Translations under genes and position numbers: made by a program
Shown here: positions 56,201 to 64,000 of the stretch, one piece after another
Layout: each line of letters begins with the position of its first letter
Position numbering within the stretch: position 1 is the stretch's first letter
NCBI RefSeq assembly: GCF_029867415.1
Contig: NC_081186.1
Location: forward strand, 29,949,915 to 30,013,914
Direction: 5' to 3'
Length of the DNA stretch: 64,000 nt
Source: Vicia villosa
Taxonomy: Eukaryota; Streptophyta; Magnoliopsida; Fabales; Fabaceae
The notes under the pieces: model-generated
Database searches by the model: none
What the model saw: only the letters and a program-made list of their open reading frames with translations
Told to the model about the DNA's origin: nothing

Positions 56201-56521
56201 TGGTCGAAAGCCCTAATCTTGGACATCTTGATGAACCTGAGATTTGTATCTTTTAACCAGAGCTTTGACTCGGAGAGAATGAAACCCTGATTTTAGGAGT
56301 ATGCCAATGGAAATGATCCTCTTCAATAAGACCTCAGATCTAATTCTTCTTAACCAAGAATTTCCTCAATCTCAGCCTCTTTTTATCAATTTTCTTGAAC
56401 AATAACAATGACATGCATGAAAGTGTTGTGTGAATAACCTACATGAGGTATACATATGCATGTGATATGAGAGCCAAATGGGGAATAAATAAGTGGGCAA
56501 ATTTTGGGGTGCAACACACGT

Positions 56522-57480
56522 GATCTTCTTTTCCACAACACCAAAGATCAAAAGATTGAGGGGCTACCTCACTACTTTTGTTTCATCTTCGCCTTAAATT
56601 GAGACCCTATACAAAATCATGGATGGGATAATATCAGGAATGTTGGCCAAAGTCCACCCAATCGCCTTCTTATGCTTCTTTAAAACTTGCAAAAGCTTAT
56701 TTTCTTTATCAAAATCAAGGTTACAACAGAGATTTTTTCATTCCTCTCTAAATAAGCGTATTTCAAATTTTTAGGAAGTTTCTTCAGCTCGGGGGAAGGT
56801 GGCTGCTCAATGGAAGGAGTGCTTGGGGCAGCCGGAATGTCAAGAGTATCAACTGCACAAACAGCTACATCGATAACAACTTCACTTGTAGTAAATATGT
56901 CACCCTGTAAGGCAGCATCAATCTCGGCACATACAACACAAATGTTAGTTTCAGTAGAATCAGAACATGAATAAACATCATCAAAATCAGATAATGATAG
57001 AAAATCAGATGCAAGCAAATCAGTACAAGTATCATCAACAGTTTCAGAAAGCAACTCTTTATGAAAAATAGAATGTTCTTCCAAGAGTTGTTGGTTTGAT
57101 CCTTGAGCTTGCTGCATGGAGTTTATCAAAGTGGCAAGCTGTTCAAATAATGTTTGCACAATCTGAAAATTGGGATCTATTTGTTATTGAGACTGGAGAT
57201 TATTTGCAGCCATTTGGTTGACAAGGTCCTCTAGTGAAGGTTCGGAAGGTGCAAAGCACACAACCTGAAATTCCTTCAGATGATTATGCGAATCCTCATC
57301 TGAAAAACCATTAAACCTAGGCAACAAATTTGTTCAACCAGATGTCAATTCAAAAGGTGCATCAGCTGCAGGATAGTCAATACATAAAGCATTGTGATTA
57401 ACAACAAGAGCAACAAGTTCTCTAAGAGTTCTTTGGTCATCAATGATATGATTATCAAAATTAAATAAAATCAATATCAC
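56522..57480 (-). pseudogene. gag: Athila-like gag and RT N-terminal fragments
   Basis: On the minus strand, gag begins near 57450 with RTLRELVALVVNHNALCIDY, then LPRFNGFSDEDSHNHLKEFQVVC, a clear Athila-type gag core. The frame then jumps by deletion to SLEDLVNQMAANN, meets a stop near 57180, and is open at 57159-56680 with a Gln-rich segment, an acidic stretch and LKKLPKNLKYAYLERNEKI, the start of the RT region. The continuation KHKKAIGWTLANI (near 56660-56620) is the usual next RT block, followed by stops, up to the solo LTR at 56516. Not functional. Confidence 0.78.
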
Positions 57481-58007
57481 TAGTGATAATCAAATCAATA
57501 ATCAAATTAAAATCAAAATCAAATGAACATAGAATCAAATAAAATTAAAAAGCACTGTAATATCACTGTTGAGAAAACAAATGGAAAAATAGAAAAACGA
57601 TTAAAGTAACATCAAAAAAATATAAAAACCTGACTACAAATCAAATAAAATAAGATCACGAACCTACCATTTTTTTTGGATTTTTTTTGGATTTTTTTTG
57701 AAAATATGAAAATAGAAATTAAATCAGAGAAAATAGAAAAATAAGGAATTTGCGATTTTGAGGGTCAAAATCTTATAGAATGCTATTCTAAAAGAGTATT
57801 GTTCCACGATATTTTCTGAACTTATGGAAAAAATTCGGAGCAAAACGAAACAGTAACTTCAGAATTCACCTAATAGACTATAAAACTTACCCCTTTAATG
57901 CAACCGATATTGCAACCTTGAAAATCAACAAACACAACAAAAAAACTAGAAAAATACTAGCAAGAACACTTAACTATGACTCTAATATCGTTTAATAAAA
58001 ACAAGAA
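57481..58007 (-). other. Leader of the Athila-like element
   Basis: Very AT-rich, no ORF. Contains a repeated GGATTTTTTTT run near 57672-57702. Confidence 0.55.
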
Positions 58008-58036
58008 TCCCTGGAAACCGCGCCAATTGGACCAGT
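58008..58036 (-). other. PBS region of the Athila-like element
   Basis: Two TGG starts are possible on the minus strand: TGGCGCGGTTTCCAGGGA (58025-58008), similar to Athila-type PBS sequences but 11 nt from the LTR, or TGGTCCAATTGGCGC (58034-58020), 2 nt from the LTR end. Confidence 0.55.
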
Positions 58037-58270
58037 TGTCGCACACGGTTAAAAAACGAGTAGTTTGTAAAACGGTAGTTTAGCGGTAACGACAACTCGA
58101 ATATCGTTCTCACAAGGATTCTTGATTATTACTAACAAACTGAAAATCGATTTATGGGGGTTTGGTTCATGATCTATTTCATAAAGAAATTGGAATTAAG
58201 TGATTAACAAAAGTGATTATAAAATAAGCTGCTCTACCGTTCGGCTTCCCCACTTATCATTGGTAATTAT
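58037..58270 (-). repeat. Truncated 5' LTR of the Athila-like element
   Basis: Matches 50123-50342 closely, then diverges abruptly at 58271 where an inverted Ogre-like LTR begins. The rest of this LTR was not found to the right. Confidence 0.8.
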
Positions 58271-61200
58271 TATAGCGGGGAAATTCTGAGATCGAAGCCA
58301 TTAGTTGACTCGACTCAATATATCAGTGAAAGTCGCCATCGCGCTTTATTGTTTCCAAAGGAAAAGGAAAAAGAACGAAAAAAACCCAAAGTTTGTTTTT
58401 AAAACAAAAGAGATCTTAGGTACGGGTGTTGATTATACAAGGGGGAGGTTTTAAGCACCCCTCATATCTGTGGTACTCCACAAGAACCTTTTTGAAAATC
58501 TGTGTCGTGTGTGCTAAAAAAGAGTTTGTTTTATTTTTAAAATAAGCTCGATAATACATTACGTATTGTGCCTACATACCTCCTCGGTGCAATGGAGAAG
58601 TCAGAGCTAATATAGTTCCGCTTAAAAGGGAAGATGTTTAAAAAGGAATAAACACTTTATCATCGTCGGAGAGAATACTCAACCATTGATATTGAGCATG
58701 AAAACAAATGGATTCTTTGCATCACAAATGAAAGAAGGGATCCAACTCGGATGAAAATCAACGAGTATGCCACTAGCTCTCTCAGGTGGAAAAGATTTCA
58801 TTATATCAATCAATTTCAGAATCGTGGGGTATCGCAACTCGTTACAACAATTAATCGTGTGTAAACTTTTGAAGAAAAGCCACTGAGGGAAAAAGATATT
58901 TTTAAAGAAAAGGTTTTAAAATAGATTGCAAACATACGAAGATTTTGAAAAAAGGTAGAAGGTTTTGAAAATCTAAGAAGGGGAGGAGATGAAGAGGCTA
59001 TCCTAGTGTGTAAATTAAAAGTCAAGGAAAGAAACGGTCTAACCGAAATAAGAAGCCAACACTTGACATTAAGAGTCAAGGTAGATTTCCCATCCTTTGG
59101 ACTATTAATACTAAACCAACACATTACCACTTGATGATCCAGATGAACTTTTTATCTTAGCACCACTTTGCATTAAGCACATTAAAATTCTGACAAAAAT
59201 CAGGCAGAGTAACGGCTGTTTTAGGGTAAAATCCTTATATCAATGCCTTGGAATTAACCATCAAGGGCTTTTTGAGGAAATACCTGCACTGACAAACAAA
59301 CAACAAACCAATTCCAGACAGAATAACAGACAGAGTAACAGTAGCATAACAGGGTCCAGAGGTACTAAGTCCAACAAGTCCAAATCTCCAAAATACTCAG
59401 GATAGTAACCAATAGACCATAGGGAGCCTTATGTTTTTTTTAGATTTCAAGTTGTTTATTAATGTTTTAGTACAAAAATAGAGTATGGTCCAAGTGGACA
59501 AAAGGAAAATAGCGGAAACATAAACAAAGCGTCCAAATGGACAAATAGAAATGGCGAAATATAAAAGTCCAAATGGACAAAGAGAAAATGGCGGGAAAAT
59601 AAACATGATGAAATGATAAAAATAAAGCATAAAGCGAAATATAAAGAGCAATATAATAAAGTGCGGAAATTAAAGTCAATTGTTAGATGTTAAAGATAAC
59701 CATCTTGAAACTTGTCAAGTATGTTATCAAAGTGTTAGTAATGAAGATCGATGGTGAGTGAAGGATGTTCTTGGATTTAAAGTTAATGGAAATTTATCAG
59801 AAGCTTGATAAAATCATAGCGACTACACGACAAATTTCCATAAGTCTTAAATCAACCGCATATAATTCTCTTCCATATTTGATCTTTTTATTCGGGACAC
59901 GAAATGTTGCGCTATGTTAAGCAGATCGCCAAGTGATTTATGTAGAAATCACCCTACAATGAGGCCGGTCAACAATTTATGTGCTAATGCATTCGAGAGA
60001 AGTGATATATAGATCACTCTTCGAAAGCAATACCGCACGAAAAGAAAATAAGTAGCGATCTAGTCTTTACCAAGAATCCATAAGAATTCTCAAGGTATCA
60101 AAGACTTTCATCGATCAAAATAAAAAGAAATAAAAGATGGAACCACATTCAAAAGCTCCTTTCATCCATAATTTCAATCACTTAATATTGTGGATTTGGA
60201 TTCTCATCCTATCGATGCCCTAAGTCTATTGATATTAGAGAGAAATTAGGCCTCTAACTTGTGATTCAAAGAAAATAACAAAAGAAGGGAGTAGAAGATG
60301 AGTTAGAACCAAGAACAAATCAAAAAAAGGAAAAAAACACATTCTGCTCAGCTGCAAATCGATTTCCACAGAGTGCAAATCGATTTGCATAACTCTGTTT
60401 TCAAATTCTGCGGAAAAATCAGTTATGCAAATCGATTTGCACAATATGCAAATCGATTTGCACAACACAACTTTTCAAAAAAACAGCAAAAGAGAATAAA
60501 ACTTGTTTAAACTTAAAACCAAACACCTTGTGATCTTGCATCAACTTGAGCATGAAAATACATCAAATAAGCAAGCAAATAGCATCAATGTAGCATCAAA
60601 GGTGCATCACACACAAACAACAATGGACCACATCTTTGATTATGGAAAGGATCTACAATTTTACCAAATCTTTCCCAAACTTTGAATCTTCTTCAAGAAC
60701 ACACAACCACAAGCCTTGATCTCTCATAATTGATGAAGAAAATAGTGTTTAGATGAAGGTTTAGCTCAAAGTTAGTGAGGTTCATGATGTAACTCACTAA
60801 CTTTTTGAAATAAGAAGAGAGCTTTGAGTGAGGGGTTTGGGAAGGATGAGAAGAGAAAGAGCAAGAGTTTCTTTGGCTTTCAAAGCTTGAGAAATGAAGA
60901 GGGGAAAGCCTCTTTTTATAGGATTTAGGCTTGGGATTATTGGTGGTTTGGAGTTAGGATTAGAAAATAGGTTTAGGTTTGGTAAATGAATTTGGAGCCA
61001 AAATTATGATCCAATGATCTTGATGTGATCACATGAGGGTTTATGATAAAATGATGTAGGAAATCAAATATAAGAACTAAGTCATGCTTCCCACACTTGT
61101 AAATGATGTCATCACCTTCAAAAGCTGAAAATTGCCTTCATTTTTCCAATTTCGCACTGGTGGAATCGATTGCACTATTATGCAAATCGATTGCACTGCC

Positions 61201-61553
61201 TGAATTTAGTGCAAAAACAGTTGGTGCAATCGATTGCACTCTTATGCAAATCGATTGCACAGGAAACAGAATGCCAACCTGGTGAAAATCTAGTTGGTGC
61301 AATCAATTGCACTCTTCTGCAAATCGATTGCTTGCTGAAGAATGCTGAAAAATGCCCTTTTCGAGGGAGATAGGAGGTGAAGATGGATTTAGGGTTTGAG
61401 GAGATGATGGGAGAAGAGAAAAAAGGATATAGAATGTGAATCTGATGAAGGATAAAGATTGAGAAATAAGGGAATGAGAGTGATTGAAGTGATATGATTG
61501 CTTTACCTGGGTAAAAAGAATGTAGCATGAAGATTTGAAAAAATTGGGTGTCA
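58271..61553 (-). mobile_element. Ogre/Tat-type LTR, inverted relative to 21385-24945
   Basis: Begins on the plus strand with TATAGCGGGGAAA (element-sense end CCCCGCTATA, a decayed CA end) and follows the 21385 LTR in reverse through shared blocks: the TACT-loop hairpin (58469-58482), the two-stem motif (58572-58615), three GTCCAAATGGAC-type words (about 59490-59590) and two clusters of ATCGAT palindromes (60354-60462 and 61160-61335), with a TATA box TATAAAAAGA at 60920-60911. The right end, near GGGTGTCA at 61553, is uncertain; no matching target duplication was found, so one end may be deleted. Confidence 0.75.
60354..60462. repeat. Palindromic words TGCAAATCGATTTGCA
   Basis: Perfect 16-bp palindromes at 60374-60389, 60426-60441 and 60447-60462, plus a decayed one at 60354. 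The second cluster at 61160-61335 has GTGCAATCGATTGCAC (61224-61239) and single-mismatch relatives. These replace GAAATCGATTTC of the sister LTR at the matching places. Confidence 0.9.
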
Positions 61554-62293
61554 CTTGGATGAAAGGAAAAATGTGATTGGTTAATGAAATATGTATTTAG
61601 TCAATTACATAAAAGGGCATCATGTAGTGTTAATGAAATTTAATTTAAAGGGTATTATAGGGTGATTAGTGGCATGTTCTAGTATTAATTAGGTAGTTGA
61701 TTTTAAAAATTTGTCTTAAGTTCTTTTTTGATATAACACTTGATGATCCATTTAGTGAAGGTTTTTAATCTAATTTTCTCTTTCTCGTCATCTATTTTTT
61801 CTTGTCACATGGGTGCAAATATTAATACATTCATTGTGTGAAGGTAATGGTTTTACCATTCCTCTAATGAGTCATTAAGATGAAGTCCCATAATGAATAA
61901 GGGAAATTCATCTGGACTTGTGTTTTTGTGGTCGATTCATTCCCCTCCCTCTTCATCTCAATCCCATTCTTCTTTTAATTCTGATAAAACAAACTCAAAA
62001 AGTTTTGTTTCAACTATACATAACTTGTTAAAATAACACTTATCATTGAAAATCTTTGTTTGGAAAAATGCAGTATAAGCAATCTAAATGAAAACTAAGA
62101 ATAAAAAAGGGGCATCACTATGACTGAAGGGTTTGATTGTGGTTTTTAATTGTTCGATTAGTATAAAAAAGTTGAACCATGACTCTAAGCTCTAACTGGT
62201 TCCATGTCTAGTTTGAATTTTAAACCATGGGCTTCAAGTAAAAATCAAATCATAAATGCAAGCAAATGAAAGATAAGGTTGATATGGTCATAC
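61554..62293. other. AT-rich flank, no clear gene
   Basis: Could be intron and downstream sequence of the exon candidate at 62294-62486; otherwise nothing recognised. Confidence 0.4.
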
Positions 62294-62486
62294 CTTAAGA
62301 GAAAATCTTGCATAACTGTCATAGACAGATGGTGGCTTTACATGTGAAGGGGATGATGGACCAGGGTTAGGTGGGTAGAGACTATTCTTGATTGGATATG
62401 TTGGCTTAATTGAATTTCCACACCGGCCTAATTGGTTTAAAGCCATATTCCATTCAATTTTAATGTGTATGGCTTCTGCTGAGTAC
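62294..62486 (-). CDS. Candidate host-gene exon (193 bp)
   Basis: On the minus strand this block is bounded by an acceptor (ATGCAG at 62492-62487) and a donor (AAG then GTATGA at 62296-62289). It is open throughout as one base plus 64 codons, reading YSAEAIHIKIEWNMALNQ at its start and VYDSYARFSLK at its end, with a Pro/Ser-rich middle. I do not recognise the protein. Good splice sites at both ends, balanced codon use and lack of retroelement features argue for a real or captured gene exon. No neighbouring exon could be placed with confidence; a possible next acceptor on the minus strand near 61980 would give an immediate stop. Confidence 0.4.
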
Positions 62487-63105
62487 CTGCATTGTGAAAG
62501 ATCGAGCAATTATTAAAATATTTATTGGGGCCCGAGTAGCTGGAGCTACATATGTAGCTCCACCCATGTCACTGATCATTTTCATCTCTTTTTACAAGTT
62601 ATAACTTAAACTTGAATAACAATTCATACAGCAAACTAATCACACTAATATACATCTAAAAGAATGATTTTATAAATGTAAGTAATTGAGTGTATCTAAT
62701 ATCATATCCATGTATTTGAAATTTCTAATAGTTTTTTAATTCTCCATATAATGCAAAGTATATGGTTTGACTTGGTTGAATTGAACTAAATTGTTGAAGC
62801 TGTAAAATTTTAGACTAAACTTACATACTGTGACCTATGTTTTATGCAACGTGCAAATTTACATGCTTCTGCAATTTATCAACCACCTAAAAACCAAAAC
62901 TCAACGTCATAAATACATCAGGAAAAGGAAAACCACGGTTAATTAACATTATCACATTGACACACACAATATAATGAACTAAGTAGCCTGTAATTTGTTG
63001 GAGCTGAGTTCCAAAATATAAAATTGATGAAAGTGATCGATCTCGTAAATTTTAGTAACTTATGTTTTGAAGATGTATGTCACCAATAAGTATGTCAGCG
63101 CTCAT
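62487..63105. other. AT-rich sequence, nothing recognised
   Basis: No ORF, repeat or RNA gene supported. It might be an intron of the exon candidate. Confidence 0.4.
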
Positions 63106-64000
63106 TGTTAGAACAAGAATTGTTCTGATCAATATTCTTAGTTTTGATGATAACAATGTATATGAATTTTGTATAAGACAATGTGGTACTCTAATCCTAT
63201 GCATTTTTCATTTCAGGAAATATATAAAGAGTATGCACAATTCAGCACAAGAAGCACTGACTCAGAAGGTTCAAGTATGCAACATCAGAACATGCTCTCG
63301 CAAGACATCAGAAGATGGTCAAGCAGAATCAGAACATGGTCTATTGAAGCATCAGAAGAACTTGAGTTCAGAAGCAGAAGCACTGAAGTTCTTATGGTAT
63401 CACGCTAGAAGCACTTCAAAGTCAGAAGACAAGAAGATGCTCTGCACCAAGCTGAATGACTCTGATATTCAAACGTTGTATTTACAAACATCAGATCAGA
63501 AGCAACTACAAGGTGACAGGCTACGCTGAATGACAAAAGGAACGTTAGAAGCTATTAAAGGCAAAGTCAGTTAAAGCAGGAAAAGCAAGGCTCGAGGTAG
63601 TTGACAAAAGAGTGAAACATTAAATGCAATGTTGTACGGATCACGCAACGCATTAAATGCTCCCAACGGTCATCTTCTCAAAACGCCTATAAATAGAAGT
63701 TCTGATGAGAAGCTGAATACACAACTCTTGCACAAAAATACAGAAACGCTGTCAAATTCAAAAACTCTCAAACTTCATCTTCAACCTCACTTCATTTGTA
63801 ATATCTTAGTGAGATCTAAGCTTAGAACTTAAGAGAAATATCACAATTTTGATTATAGCTTATTAAGAAGCATTGTAATACTCTTGTAAGAATTTTTTTT
63901 AAATTAACTTGTAAAAGGTTCCTAGAGTGATCAAGGTGTGATCAGAATACTCTAGAAGACTTAGAAGGTATCTAAGTGGAAAACCATTGTAATCAAGGTT
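63106..64000 (+). repeat. SIRE/Maximus-like copia LTR, 5' part, runs off the window
   Basis: Starts TGTTAGAACAAG with a 7-bp inverted repeat AGAACAA/TTGTTCT at its tip, then TTAGTTTTGATGATAACAAT, the same start as the LTR at 40810. Rich in CAGAAGC-type words, as in legume SIRE LTRs. TATA box TATAAATAG at 63688-63696. Short ORFs across it are not considered coding. Confidence 0.75.
63688..63696 (+). promoter_or_regulatory. TATA box of the SIRE-like LTR
   Basis: TATAAATAG about 580 bp into the LTR. The aligned site in the other SIRE-like LTR is at 30731-30739 (minus). Confidence 0.6.

Larger units (their letters stand above)
52311..56516 (-). mobile_element. Solo LTR of an Ogre/Tat-type element (4206 bp)
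   Basis: Element-sense start TGTTGCACCCCAAAATTTGC at 56516, end GGTAGCGACA at 52311, flanked by CACGT at 52306-52310 and 56517-56521. TATA box TATATAAAC at 55026-55018. It contains four hairpin repeats (52970-53210), the two-stem motif (52625-52659) and the hairpin CCATCG-TACT-CGATGG (52476-52491). Element-sense DNA just inside the end reads TGGCGACTCTGATTCCATT, resembling a PBS but part of this LTR. Confidence 0.92.
50123..58270 (-). mobile_element. Athila-like Ty3/gypsy element, internally deleted
   Basis: Minus-sense: 3' LTR 50123-51176, PPT 51177-51190, 3' UTR, integrase tail 52133-52305, RT and gag fragments 56522-57480, leader, PBS region 58008-58036, and a 5' LTR cut short at 58270. 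The first 220 bp of the two LTRs (50123-50342 and 58037-58270) agree well. It is inserted in the broken Tat RNase H and carries two later insertions. Gag type and LTR ends (TGTCGCACACGG) suggest Athila. Confidence 0.78.

Noticed and set aside
61553..61560. Target duplication for the inverted LTR at 58271
   Set aside because: ATTAT at the left end has no partner at the right; the boundary remains unresolved.

Overview
The window is repeat-dense plant DNA, almost certainly from a large-genome legume (tribe Fabeae, such as pea, vetch or lentil relatives, is the best guess). The reasons are a roughly 25 kb Ogre-type Ty3/gypsy element with 5.7 kb LTRs and an extra ORF upstream of gag, plus Tat/Retand-like, Athila-like, Tekay/Del chromovirus and SIRE/Maximus-like copia LTRs nested in one another. 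I see no complete host gene; one splice-flanked exon candidate lies at 62294-62486. Family names rest on motifs and remembered family features, since no database could be searched.

Layout. 1-20149: Ogre-like element on the minus strand, with a truncated 3' LTR (1-437), a 3' UTR holding a hairpin tandem array, pol (3910-7375), an intron-like gap, gag-pro (7700-11911), ORF1 (12204-13691), leader, PBS and a complete 5' LTR (14443-20149). It is inserted in the LTR of an older Tat-like element that runs to 30375 (5' LTR 29902-30375), has no recognisable gag or pol, and is itself split by a 3.56 kb solo LTR (21385-24945, TSD CATGT). 30398-40810: a minus-strand SIRE-like copia LTR split by a complete 9.0 kb Tekay/Del chromovirus (31702-40703, TSD TGCAC). 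41946-44096: solo chromoviral LTR (TSD CACTA). 44187-46243: 3' LTR and antisense ORF of a Retand-like element. 46244-50122: broken plus-strand Ogre/Tat pro-RT, with a solo chromoviral LTR (46643-48517, TSD GGCTG) in its intron region. 50123-58270: deleted Athila-like element (minus) with a 4.2 kb Ogre/Tat solo LTR (52311-56516, TSD CACGT) in its RT and a second Ogre-like LTR (58271 to about 61553) cutting its 5' LTR. 63106-64000: start of another SIRE-like LTR.

State of the genes. Every retroelement coding region is broken, mostly by in-frame stops, many of them consistent with C-to-T change (CGA to TGA, CAG to TAG). The Ogre and Tekay copies are still young: their LTR pairs differ by about 2% by eye.

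Most interesting signal. Several LTR and UTR segments from unrelated lineages carry families of short hairpins in which the loop or an internal loop is constant while the two stem arms change together and stay complementary. Examples: Ogre 3' UTR 981-2870; Ogre LTR 16681-17158; two motifs shared by four Ogre/Tat LTRs; the 52311 LTR at 52970-53210; Tekay LTR 33025-33251. Covariation of this kind suggests RNA structure under selection, or a copying process that rebuilds one arm from the other.
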